Of a DNA stretch of 64,000 nucleotides, positions 32,721 to 43,895 are shown piece after piece. Made by a program: the position numbers and the translations under genes. The notes beneath the pieces are model-generated. The model was given only the letters and a program-made list of their open reading frames with translations, did no database searches and was not told the DNA's origin. Within the stretch, counting starts at the first letter, position 1, and every line of letters begins with the position of its first letter. Location: the NCBI GenBank assembly GCA_015680905.1, contig CM027378.1, forward strand, positions 78,521,501 to 78,585,500, written 5' to 3'. Source of the DNA: Coptis chinensis (lineage: Eukaryota > Streptophyta > Magnoliopsida > Ranunculales > Ranunculaceae).

Positions 32721-33526
32721 ATGGGTCTGTCAGTAATATCCGCAAAACAACCTACCCAAGTTGTGAAAACTGTTGACACTCAATCTGTTCTTAAAAGGTA
32801 TATTTAACTTTTCAATGTGGATAAATTGTTTGTATAAATTACTCTTTTGGGGTTTCTTTAATTATATGTTTCGAGGCTTTCTTTGGGGTTGCATAGTTTC
32901 TTGAGTTTGATTCATTGTCACTCATTTCTAGTTGTTTGGTATAAAATTTTGGTCGGAATCAGCACAAAATTTAAGTTTGAGTCTTGATTGTAATTGTGAT
33001 GTTTTTTGCTATTTGGAACAGGTTGCAATCTGAACTCATGTCTTTAATAGTAAGAATGGATTACTTTTTTTGCCCATTTTTAACAATTTTCTTTTGGTAC
33101 TAGTGGTGATTTAATGATCTTTATTGGATACCATTTTCTTAGTTTATTGCTGATGAGTGGCGATCCTGGCACATCGGCTTTTCCAGAAGAGTACAACATA
33201 TTTTGCTGGAAAGGAACAATCACTGGTAGCAAAGAAACCGTGTTCGAAGGAACTGAGTACAAGCTCTCGCTAACCTTTCCAACAGATTATCCATTCAAGT
33301 CTCCGAAAGTTAAATTTGACATTGCCTGTTTTCATCCAAATGTGGACGTCTATGGAAACATCTGCTTAGACATTCTTTAGGTTTATGAGATAATCTATTA
33401 CAGCTTAGACGTTAGTTCTGATAGCCCCTCCTGGTGAATCTAATGTTTAACTGAATTTCTTGTAAGATAAATGGTCATCTGCTTATGATGTCAGAACTAT
33501 ATTGCTCTCTATACAAAGTCTGCTTG
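32721..33526 (+). pseudogene. Pseudogene of a UBC19/UBC20 (UBE2C)-type ubiquitin-conjugating enzyme
   Basis: The intact enzyme is the E2 that works with the anaphase-promoting complex. Exon pieces match in order: 32721-32797 (MGLSVISAKQPTQVVKTVDT then QSVLKR), 33022-33049 (LQSELMSLI), 33153-33380 (MSGDPGTSAFPEEYNIFCWK ... HPNVDVYGNICLDIL, with the active-site Cys of NICLDIL kept) and 33466-33526 (DKWSSAYDVRTILLSIQSLL). Lesions: the Gln codon after ICLDIL is TAG; the base pair before exon 3 is TG, not AG; before GATAAATGG it is AA, not AG; and no GT follows LLSIQSLL. The C-terminal helices are missing. Because introns are kept, it is a duplicated gene rather than a processed copy. Confidence 0.95.
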
Positions 33527-35324
33527 ATCTGAATTTATTCAAATTTATTTCTTCCACAATCTCAATGTACACAAATTCCGTCAGTACTCCGGTATTATTG
33601 AGGTCAAACTCTTTTCTCATTTTAAAATGCATTATATTAACGTCAGTACACTATAGATTTTTTTATTTATGCATTAAATCAACATTACACAACAAATTAT
33701 TTATTCATATTTTTTTGTTTGTGTTGCAGTTCAATGGGATAATTGAGTTGTCAGTGGTTTCATACAGTATGGATACGCTTGTTGTTCAGTGGTTTCATAC
33801 AGTATGGATACACTTGTTTATGTTCATATACTTTAAGAAAATTGCGAGAGCTGTCAAATTTTGGTTACTCTTGACGATGTTAATTTTGAATTACGAATTA
33901 TTTGCACCAAGACCTCAAGCATGATGCATTTTAAAATGCAGTACAAATACTGTAGTTTGCATCTTAAAATGCATAGCAAAATTTGTGAATTGAAGTATAT
34001 GGTTTAGGTATTTAGGGTGTAGGGTTCAAAGTAAATGATTTCTGGGTTTACTGTGAATGCATTTTAAAATGTGCAGCAAAAAATGTGAATTGAAGAGCAT
34101 TGTCTAGGTGCTGAAGGGTTTATTGTTTACTAGGTTTAGAGTTTAGGGTATAGGTTTTAGTTGGTTTATGGTTTAGTGTTTAGGATTTATGGGTGTTTAG
34201 TGGGTTTGGGGATTAGTAATGGCTCTGTCATGTTGCTTAGCATTTTGAAATGCATAGCTTGTTTTTGACCTCCATTACTTTTGATTTATAGTTTGAATTC
34301 ATGCTGAGATAAAGAAAAATAAATGTGAAGCTTTTCAAAGTACTGCAACGATATTTGTAAGTAAACATTTATAGTTTTAACGTAGCATTGGAATGTAGTT
34401 TATTTTCTCATTGAGTTAATTGTCTTATTTGTGTATATTAGCTAGCTATATGTTGGTAACTTATAGATTATTCAAGAATGCCAACAATTATCTTTTAATT
34501 GCAAAGAAATGCAGCAGATCCTATATAAACAATGACAAAGTCCGCGACAGATTGAAATGATTCCCTAGTATAACAACAAAGTGTGTGTTTGTCAAAAGCA
34601 TCGATATAGGAATCAAATTTCTAGTGGAACAATTTACAGTAATTCCAAACTTTCAAGTTCACATACATTATAAACTAAACTTGAAATCCAAAATCGAAAC
34701 ACTCAGTTTCAAGTGATTCATTCTTCCTTTCCAATCACTGCATTTTATTCAAGCTTTAAGCTCCAACTTCTTTTCTTGTCAGACAAGATCTTGTATGTCA
34801 ACTTTGCACAAGTTTTTTGAATTTTTTCTCCACAATTGCTTGCTGTGAATAAGAAGGCATTGTTTTTTTTATACGACCATTGCACGAACTTGCATACATA
34901 AATTGCACAGTCCACCCTTAAATCATAATTGATATTAGAGTCCTCATAATGAGTCAATAATTTACAGAAACTTTAAAAGTATTGGGACTATGGGCATATG
35001 ATGATTCTTGTTGGGGGCAGTCCATAACTTGAATCGGCAAATCAGTAGGCCACAATTTTTTGCCTTCTTTACTGCGATGTTTGTTAACCAACTTGATCAC
35101 TTTATTTCCCTGTAAATTCAATCAGTTAGTTAGACTAGGGAAGAATAACAAAAGCAGATTAACAATCAAGAAATTGGGTCAGGGAACCTCTTTTAGAAAA
35201 GTTTACAAATAATCAATTATAAGTTTATAACCACCTATTTTGCATTTTTAAATGCATATGCACAAATATAAACCACCAGCATAGTAAACTTATTTTAAAA
35301 TACTAATGTATTTTAAAATGTATA
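33527..35324. other. Flank of the gypsy element: TTTTAAAATGCA motifs and degenerate telomere-like repeats
   Basis: No supported gene. The stretch 34010-34220 is rich in GGTTTAGGGT/TTTAG variants, and ATTTTAAAATGCATA recurs at about 33930, 34065, 34250, 35245 and 35310. The same two motif types continue on the far side of the gypsy element (57595-58060), as expected if the element split one locus. Confidence 0.7.
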
Positions 35325-35800
35325 TGTTTCGACCCCCACCTACGTGGCAAACATCCATTACTAGGGGTCTCTATTTTATTCATTTAATCGACAGGGCTAA
35401 AGCCCAATTCGCAATATCATGGATCAATGTACAGGCCCATTAACTCATGTGTCTAAGGCTGAACCTTAGCCACATGGCTTGCCACTAATGTACATTGATT
35501 TATGTCCAGATTCGTTTCTTATCAAAAGAGATAATTATCAGTTGAGAGTTATATTCTATCACAACTACTCAAGCAACAAGATTACTTGAGCTACAAGGAC
35601 TCTCTACTCTACCTATATAAATACCACATTATTTTTCATAAGGAACTACGTGGAAACTTGATCCCTAGATAATAGATCTTGGGTACGTAGGCAGCCATTG
35701 TTTGGTTCAGTTTCATCTCCCCCAATATCAAATTCTTTTGTTTCTTAGTGCGTTCTTTACCATTGCTCTCGTTGTGTTGAAGCAGTTTACTGCCGAAACA
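35325..35800 (+). repeat. 5' LTR of the young gypsy element
   Basis: 476 bp from TGTTTCGACCCCC to GTTTACTGCCGAAACA. A TATA-like CCTATATAAATACC lies at about 35612-35625, upstream of the likely transcription start. Confidence 0.95.
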
Positions 35801-35804
35801 TAAT

Positions 35805-35821
35805 TGGCGCCGTCTGTGGGG
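35805..35821 (+). promoter_or_regulatory. Primer binding site of the gypsy element
   Basis: TGGCGCCGTCTGTGGGG starts 4 bases after the LTR. TGGCGCC is the complement of a tRNA 3' end ending GGCGCCA and is typical of plant gypsy elements; the exact tRNA cannot be settled by eye. Confidence 0.85.
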
Positions 35822-35855
35822 AATTTAGAATTCATTATCACGTGAAACAATCAAG

Positions 35856-36799
35856 ATGGTAAGCACAAGAAGCTTAGACCAAACAAATAACATATTCCTC
35901 CCCGCTAATAGGAATTGCAACCCTCGAAATTCAAATCGCCAATGCAAGAACCGTTGAACAATCAAGTTGCTCCTAGTGGTAAGATCAATTCTCAACATCC
36001 AACCGTAGCAGTGCCACCGCCACCACCACCGCCTCCGCTACCGCCACTCCTAATACGGTTGAGCGTGAGTTACGACAAGTCAAAAATTTAAAATAGGAAC
36101 TTGAGAAGGAAGATGGCAAAGAGGCAAAGGTCGGTGGACTAGGCTACAAATTCAACAACATCAGGCGACCACGAAGGGACGCATGCCATTCCAGTGTATG
36201 AGACCGTCTTGAAGATCCACTTCATCGTCCTCAACAACGTGTTATTTCTCAAACACAATCAATCAGTGCACACTCTAAGAGTAATAACCCTATTACCCGT
36301 ACTTATGGGGAGAATCGGATTGGTAGGGATAACTACAACCCTAGACATGTCTGATCTCAAATGGAAGATTTATCTCTGAGAAGCAATATCATGGAAGACC
36401 GCCATCCGAGATATGTCCGACATGACTGGGAAGGCGGGCATCCCAGACAAGAGCAACAAAATATGGAGAAGTGGTATAATTATACCGACCACCCGGCCAA
36501 GGGTGACTACCGGCCTAGACAGGCTGGTTACAGGGATAGACAAAGACAATCACCGGTTGGAGCTGATCGTGCATACCGCCAAAGATCTCTAACTCCAATA
36601 AGAGATAATGGAAGGTATCCTTCTCCATATGGGCACGACCGGGGGCGTCCAGTTGTTCGAGCCAATATTTTAACTCTAACATAACAACAGTTGAAAGAGT
36701 TGATTGCAAAAGAACTTAACGATAGAGAGTCAAGGGATGTAAGAATGAAAAACTTGATGAAATAATGATGGCGTGCATTTGATAAGTTTTCACTTTCGA
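35856..36799 (+). pseudogene. Gypsy gag, N-terminal part, broken and interrupted
   Basis: The likely start at 35856 gives MVSTRSLDQTN, a usual opening for plant gypsy gag, but the frame stops after about 33 codons. A proline run coded by CCACCGCCACC-type triplets is at about 36012-36050. The frame at 36361-36684 is Arg/Asp/Pro-rich (RHPRYVRHDWEGGHPRQ, GDYRPRQAGYRDRQRQSP) and resembles the sequence at 55740-55885 beyond the CACTA, so this linker region was duplicated. The CACTA is inserted at 36800, after CACTTTCGA. Confidence 0.75.
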
Positions 36800-36849
36800 C
36801 ACTATACCAAAATAGGACATCCCTAATGTCGAAACCGTTACTAAAAATA

Positions 36850-37345
36850 TTTGTAACGGTTTTATGCGTCACAAATGTTGCTAATTAGTTATTAATATTC
36901 AGAACGGTTTATAACCGTTACATAATTATTTATTGTAACGGTTTCTAACCGTTACTAAAATATTTACTAACGGTTTTCTTTGCTCAATTGTATTACTCTT
37001 TAGCAATGGTTTTATAAAATTAGTAATGCTTTTTGGTGTTACTCTTTTTTAACATCAGTAACGGTTTTATAACATTAGTAACGCTTTTTTGTGTTACTCT
37101 TTTTTAACATCAATAACGGTTTTATAAAAATAGTAACGCTTTTTTGTGTTACTCTTTTCTAACATTGGTAACGGTTTTATAAAGTTAGTAACGCTTTTTT
37201 ATGTTACTCTTTTCTAACATTAGTAACGCTTTTATAAAGTTAGTAACGCTTTTTTGTGTTACTCTTTTCTAACATTAGTAACGCTTTTATAAAATTAGTA
37301 ACGCTTTTTTGTGTTACTTATTGCAAAGCTTAGTAACGGTGAAGA
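36850..37345. repeat. CACTA left sub-terminal repeat array (~57-bp unit)
   Basis: The unit, roughly TAACGGTTTTATAAAATTAG, TAACGCTTTTTTGTGTTAC, TCTTTTCTAACATTAG, repeats about six times between 36985 and 37345. The motif AACGGTTTT and its complement AAAACCGTT alternate at the start. Such repeats bind the CACTA TNPA-like protein. Confidence 0.9.
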
Positions 37346-38879
37346 ACCGTTACAAAACTATTTCATATGTAAAAAAAATCCCCCAAAATCACCCCCTTTT
37401 TGGGAGACTACTTAACCTGCATAAAGATGCCCCCACTTATTGGGTATTTTACAATCGTCCATAATATAAACAAGAAATCTTACAAGTACATCCAATCACA
37501 TAATCTTTTATTAAAATAACATCACCAAAACGCGTCTTTCATAAATAGGACTTGCCACGAAATGAAATACACAATCGCTTTTCCAAATCAATGGGACTTG
37601 TCCTTAAACTCAAGCTCTCATATCATTTGTACAAAACTAGCACCTTCAATAGTTGTAAGCATCGGGGGATGACTTTGGGATGGTATCATCGAAAAAGTCC
37701 CTTTCATCCTATACACCAATAGAAATAAATAAAAGGAGTCGAAAGCAAGAGAAAACAAATATGTATATATAGATATATACTTATATCATATTCTTAAGTA
37801 GTAGCTCCTTATACTCAAACTACGAATTCAGAAAAACAGAGTATGGTAGCATAATTCTTAAGTAGCGATATGTTTTGTCCCTTCCAAGAGATCGGAAAGT
37901 TCAAGATTTATTTTCACCGGGTCCAATAACCAAACTCACAAAAATGTGGCAACAGGGTCTCATACTCCTAACAATATGAGCAATTCAAACTCCAATAAAC
38001 TGTTCCACTTGAGCGCCTTCAAAGATCCTACTTTTGACAATCGCTTTTTTTGTGCCTTCCAGAAAAATATTTAACGCAAAGAGGTGTTCTCTCGTCTCAT
38101 ATACAACCCTACAGACTCTATAAAATCCATGGGAAGAGTAAGAGAACAGTTCTATTGATTATTACTAAAGAAGCTCATGGAGTCCAAAAAAAGCTATATG
38201 CTGAAGATTACTGACCACTACTAGTGTGTATCTACGGGTATGATCATACTATTTGCAACAATTCTTTAAGGTTAAATAGCTAAATAAAGTAAACAAAAAC
38301 AAACAAAATCATTCACAACAATTCTTTGGAGCTTTCAAGAAATTTTTGCAAACACGACACCTTATACTAGCTTTGTACTTGAAGCAGATTCTAGAACGAG
38401 ATTAAGCGTATTTGTAAGTAACGGAAAGAGAGTGCCTTGGTGTTTTCAATAATCTGTTCGTACACTGCAAAGTCGGATCGAGAAAGAAAGGGAGTAAGTT
38501 GGAAAGGGCTAGCCGACAAAGACGCAAATGAATGCTTAGCGGGAGGAACACCAAATGAACACTTACACATTCACATGATTGGGTTCCATGACAACAGCCC
38601 CCGACTTGGAATCAATCTTTGCGTCAAGCTTTGAATTTCGCACAAGATTCACTATCCATCTTTCAAATTTCGTCATAAGTCATATTCAACTTTTCCTTGG
38701 TGTGTTCTCACGATATAAATGAAAAGACAGATGAATGGACACTAAATTTCTGCGACGTCACAAATTACTAGGCGAAACAAAGTGAAACTAATTTACATAT
38801 AAAACTGATTCTTCAAGTCGCATTTAATTACCCTATATCAATGCACTGATGTATTTGCACTAAGTTTCAAATATGAAAA
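37346..38879. other. CACTA interior, nothing recognised
   Basis: No frame has a recognisable domain. The 65-codon plus frame at 38437-38634 is unsupported. Confidence 0.5.
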
Positions 38880-41210
38880 GACGGGCATTTTCAAGAAACT
38901 CATCCCTCAAAGGTACTGTAGTAATAACATAGGCTCCAGTGTGAGTCTTGAAAGCTGGAACTTCACCTCGATTCTCCTCGAAGGGTTCTTGCTATAATCT
39001 TGCAAATTTGGAATGAGAAACAAAATGAGCGTAACTAGATAAGCATGTTGACTATAGCTATGCAATTAAAACATAGGTTAATGGTCATGATACCGATACG
39101 CAATAATGAAATGAAGTCAAGGGTAGAGAATTTGTGCCTTCAAATTGATTACAAGAACTTCGATTCGCGGTGAGTTCTTATTCTCCATGACCCAAGTCAT
39201 GGATTTGAGGCAAGGCAAAACGACCGCATAAATTGAAAGAAACAAATAAACAAAGAGTTACCACGTTGTCCGGGTGTCCAAATTCATTTCAACTTCTTCA
39301 AAACTTATCGACAAATATGTCTTGAAAGAAAACCATCAACTATGGGTCAATGAAATTAACTTCCCAAAGATAGAATGAAGAACTTGTTAAGCATTTCCCT
39401 TCCATACCATATTATCGGAAGGGCCATCATCCCGATGAAGAGAAACAGGGGCCATCGCGAGGCAAATTCAAATCAAGAATCGGGCGGTGTGGAAGCTCCG
39501 AATCATTAAGATTGAATCTACGCAGGATTTCATCTTGCCGAGGCCACGAAAGGAGTCATATCCGGTAGAAGTAGGGGTTTTATTGTTACCATCTTCGTGA
39601 TTGCTTACTCTGTGAGACCTAGGAGGCGCGTGACCACTGCAACACTTTTTTTTCACAACAGCAATCTTCTTTGTACCCTCTCGAGGGCATTCATTGCCAC
39701 GTGATAAGTCTCGTAGCTATTGCCCTTTCCTCAAAGCATACTTAATAGCTTCCCTACATAGATTGTTGTATCTCAAGGTCATGGACTCTTGAACCTGGAG
39801 CTCCCCATTACGCTCATCTGATCCAGTGACTGTCTTGGCATTTCTTGTCCAACGCTTCAGTATGTAATGAGATGGGAGAGTAAGTACATTTGTTGCAGTG
39901 AAAACTATCAATATATGCCTACAGAGAATGCCTGAAAATTCAAACATCCAACAGCTGCAACTTGCTCTCATTTCAGGAACATTTAAGGTGACAATGTATG
40001 CCTTGTCGTCATCCTCAAACTTTGCTACCCGAAAAGTGCTAATTGCACCATCCCCTTCAATTTTATTTGCAGTATAAACAAACGTTTCAACTAATTCATC
40101 TTGAAATTTTGCAAATATTTTCCTCGTGTACAAGTTTGCGGCTTGTTTCTCCATTGGGGAAGGAGTCTTCAGTACTTGTGTGGTGCAGATTGTCTCGAAA
40201 TCCGCTTCAATTTCTTTCTCAAACCAATTTTCTAAAGCTCTTTCATATAATGAAAAAGAACACGGGCGTGGGTCCGTTGGTTAAGCGTAACCATCAAAAA
40301 TGAACTAACACTTTCATACCCTTGATTCATGGAGATTAAGCGGCAAAGAAAGTATCACGGAAATATCACAGGGGCCCAAAGGTCTACGAGCATTATACAA
40401 GGCCCGAAGCCAATCATTTTTCCTAAGATCATATTTGTCAACTAAAGAACTCCAAGATGATTCAAACTCCTCAATCGTCTCGGTCAAGTTGATGCACTTA
40501 TAAAGTTCCCTTGGAAAGTTGGATGGGTATGGCGGAGACATGACCAAGTCTTTCCCGACCTTCCCTTAAAATGTGCCATTTACAAATACAAAGTGGAAGT
40601 TCCAGAAAAAACTTGAGCAATCACGCCTCAGATAGCCCTATCTTGATCTGTTGTTAGAGAAACAGAGCACGACCAAACATTGCTTCAAGCCAAGTCTTGA
40701 AGAGCCACAAAAAGGAAGACTCGGACTCATCAAAGATTAGAGCACACCAAAACAAAGACCATCGCCCGTGATGGTTCATACCGATGAATGGCGCCATATG
40801 GAACCCGATCTTGGTTAGGTCGTACATAGTGTCAAAAGTAACAACATCCCCAGAGTGAATGTAAGCATTTCTTGACCTTGCATCTGCCCAAAAACATTAG
40901 TCATATGGCCCTCGCGTCGTTGAGTTGCATTGCGTAAAAGAAGCCGATTCTCACCGCATACGCTTGAAATAATCCAGAAGATTCTAAGCGTCTCTCCTAA
41001 TGGTTTCCTTTCATTAGAAGATCTACCATAACTTGAGGACCCAACATTTCTCATTTGCGCGATTTAGCTTCTGGGGGGAACATTCTGGCGATGCGATTTG
41101 GTTCGACAGAGACGCGGTTTCCATCCATGGACATAAACATGACCCCATCGGAGGAAACTCCCACCCCCTGATAAGTTTCAGCAATGGTCTTTGCTGCCCC
41201 TGCAAAATGC
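38880..41210 (-). pseudogene. Captured FAR1-related sequence (FRS) gene fragment with SWIM zinc finger
   Basis: FRS proteins are transcription factors derived from Mutator-like transposases. Reading on the minus strand: after an AG acceptor (41200-41201), GAAKTIAETYQGVG and SSDGVMF; then the transposase-like domain in broken frames (RSSNERKPLG, 40815-41054; [19 protein letters not shown], 40314-40547); [20 protein letters not shown] (about 40180-40250); then 39717-40154, [17 protein letters not shown] to a SWIM finger CSC...CRH and [15 protein letters not shown]. Further C-terminal pieces are at 39390-39660 (DLNLPR), 39090-39190 (CLKSMTWVMENKNS, VINLK) and 38890-38990 (EVKFQLSRLTLEPML). Introns appear kept, so genomic DNA was captured. 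Many frameshifts and stops. The FAR1 DNA-binding domain was not found. Confidence 0.93.
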
Positions 41211-41218
41211 CTACGAGG

Positions 41219-42291
41219 TAGGGGTGGGAATTTGGCCCTAACGACCTTAACCCGGCCCTGACCGACCCGACCCTAAGCCCTATAAAGCCCTCACAACTAA
41301 AGCCCTCACAGAGTTTAGGGCCGGGCCGTCCCGGCCCTAATGCCTTCTAGGGCAGGGCTAGGGCTAAGATTCTAAAACATAGGCCCGACCCTAATTCAGC
41401 CCTCATTAGCCCGACCCTAACCAAGCCCTAACCGGCCCTGTTTCACACTTTCACTATAAATACACATACCATAATTGTCCAACTCTTTGTTAAATATTTT
41501 CAATTAAAATAACATTGTCCTTTGTAATTTATCACTTACACCCAAGGGTACTTCCAATAACTTGTCTTATATAACAAAAACTTGTCAACTTAATAGCCAT
41601 GAAGAACAATGAGCACTAGCCTAATAAAAATAAGACTTTATTCCTTTGATCATCAAGTCAAAGTCCATAACTTATTATTCTCAATTTCTTTTCTCACTTA
41701 TTTCTTATAAATTATATTTTTATTCACATCCAAGCCAAGTCTAAAACTAAAGATTTCCTTCCACACCATTAAAGCAAAATACAGAGCGGACATTTTGTAA
41801 CATAGAAACCAAAAACAACCTTTGTCAAAAAAATGACATTTGTAATCTCAAACCTTTCTCCATCACTTGTTCAAAAGCCAATATTTTCATTTCCATATAC
41901 AAAGCTTGAATCACTTTTAAATTAGAAGAAAGGTAATATTATATTTGTTTGAATCTATTATAGAAATAATTTATGATATTACAAATAGTTTAACAACTTT
42001 CATGACCCTTAACCAAAACTATTATGTTTCTTCTTTATATCTATTACTTCTTCCTTTAAAATGATAATATAATTATTTGTCTATGTATTTCAATTTAAAA
42101 TGTAATTTTAGTGAGGTTTGAGTACAAGGAAGAACAAATTCCGAACTCTCGATGTACTTCAGTTCATTAGATTGTGGATGTGCATTTTAAATTTTTGGAC
42201 TTATACAAGATTATTACTAGATTGGTTGGACTTTGAGTTTGTAGATTATTGTACATTTTTGTAATATAAATGAGTTTTAAAACTGATGTAG

Positions 42292-42323
<32 letters not shown>

Positions 42324-42506
42324 GGCCTGGCCCTAAAGCCTTTAAAGAGGGCTTAGGGTAGGGTAAAGGCTTGAGGTTTAGACTTGTGACCCGGCCCGAC
42401 CCGGCCCTATGCTGACTTTAGGGCCGGGTCGACCCGGCCCTAATATTTGAAGGGCTTTAAATGTTTAGGGCCGGGCTAGCCCGACCCGGCCCATTGCCCA
42501 CCCCTA
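41219..42506. mobile_element. hAT-type MITE (1288 bp) in an intron of the FRS fragment
   Basis: Starts TAGGGGTGGG and ends CCCACCCCTA, with the perfect 8-bp duplication CTACGAGG (41211-41218 and 42507-42514). Sub-terminal regions are rich in GGCCCTAA and TTAGGGCC in opposite orientations. The centre is AT-rich with an (AT) run at about 42299-42322. It lies about a dozen bases outside the splice acceptor of the FRS exon at 41199. No coding region. Confidence 0.95.
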
Positions 42507-42514
42507 CTACGAGG

Positions 42515-42900
42515 TCTAAGGTAATGCACTTTAATATTATATAAGGTAAAGGGAGCCAAATCCTGGAAAATCTCTCTTCAACAAAAGGATGAAATCAATT
42601 AATATTATATATAATTAAATAAAAAAGAAGTAAGTAATTAAATTAAATAAAGAACCTTGGATAAATCAAGAAGAGCATTTTCACGAAAGATCGGATTACT
42701 CAATTCAAAACCAATTGTTCAAATGGAAGCCATTTTCTGCTCTTTGTCGGTGTTATTATTATTATTGTTATTGGAAAGAGAAAGAGCGGCAGCTGCAGAT
42801 GAAAATGAGGATCGATTAAATGACACAACGAATTGCTGCTGACCCAAATTCACCATGCAAACCAAAAAAAAAACAAAACTAATAATTATTGTCCTGTTGC
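42515..42900 (-). other. Continuation of the FRS intron and unassigned sequence
   Basis: 42515-42655 is AT-rich and intron-like. 42657-42842 has a run coding for Asn or Ser repeats on the minus strand and could be another FRS or NLP exon; it cannot be named. Confidence 0.35.
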
Positions 42901-42984
42901 AACATAAAACTACCTAGATTTGTCAGCAACCAAGACTTAGCAATGGAGGTTGGTGGAAGGTGGTAGAGGGGGAATATCTTACTT

Positions 42985-43895
42985 GAATGGATAGCAATGG
43001 AGGTTCTTTCGGTAATGTTGCTCGCCTTCATTGTCACCAAGACGGAGTCCAGAAATATCAGATGTTTGCTTAAGGCCGTCGTGCCTGGTGGCAGGAACAA
43101 CTCTAGAATATAATCATCACATCCAGACAACCCAGTGTAAGTGCTACGTAAACAGATAGCAAAGCAGCTACTTAACCCAAACATGCGTGCGTAGTGTACC
43201 AAGGGATACTCACTTTTGCTCAACTGTGTCATATCACTAGAGAATTAACACGAGCTTTTTGATGAAAATGCCCTCCCACCAACCCCCTGCCCCTTCTGTA
43301 AGTGATGCTCTGACCAGGCGTCGCCAAAACCCCACGTGTCAGCATCTACTACATAGAATGCTACATCAGTTGTTCACATGCAAACTTGCCCCATACAGCT
43401 TCCATCAAAGCTTCTGCAGCTCTTCTTCACACCACCACCACCGTCGGCTACAACCCTGCGATGCTTGCATGGAACCCAGGTTTGAGCTAAAGCTAATTTA
43501 TGGCTCTCGCATACCGTGGTCAATATTTGAAACAGTTCCACAAGGGCATTTTGACGCACACCATTGCAGATCTGCTTTTAATGCATATACCTGTGAGTAG
43601 TAGTTGCAGAGAGGAAAATAAGTATTTAGAATACAATGGCGTCTAACCTCAGAGCTTGGGTGATCCAACAATTCAGAACTCTTTAGATTTACAGCCTGCG
43701 AAACAACTCAACTTGGGTCACTAAAAAGTAATGCGCAATGCCAGAGCAAGAAACAATCATCGGATAAAATAAATTCTGCATTCTCCAGATGAACACACTG
43801 AAACACTAGTAAAATAGATAGATAGAGTAAAACCAACCTCAAGAGCTTTACAGACTTTATTATTGAGATTATCCCAAGTCTTCAAAAATGCACAT
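42985..43895 (-). pseudogene. Captured NIN-like protein (NLP6/7-type) gene fragment
   Basis: NLPs are RWP-RK transcription factors that control the nitrate response; this fragment covers part of their N-terminal GAF-like region. On the minus strand the pieces are, in order: VCKALE (about 43838-43860, followed by GT), AVNLKSSELLDHPSSE (about 43645-43692), NALVELFQILTTVCESHKLA, TWVPCKHRRVVADGGGGVKK and SFDGSCMGQVCM (43374-43559), DVAFYVVDADTWGFGDAW, EHHLQKGQGVGGRAF, then SEYPLVHYARMFGLSSCFAI and DDYILELFLPPG to LDSVLVTMK (about 43010-43230). Introns lie between the first pieces. An extra codon or two (SG) breaks the TGDDYI-type motif, a stop precedes STTDV-type sequence, and the RWP-RK and PB1 domains are absent. 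Confidence 0.9.

Noticed and set aside
33502-33924. 140-codon plus-strand frame after the E2 pseudogene
   Set aside because: It contains the last E2 exon in part and then AT-rich intron-like sequence; no domain.
43259-43600. 113-codon plus-strand frame
   Set aside because: Antisense to the NLP fragment, whose minus-strand frame matches the family closely.
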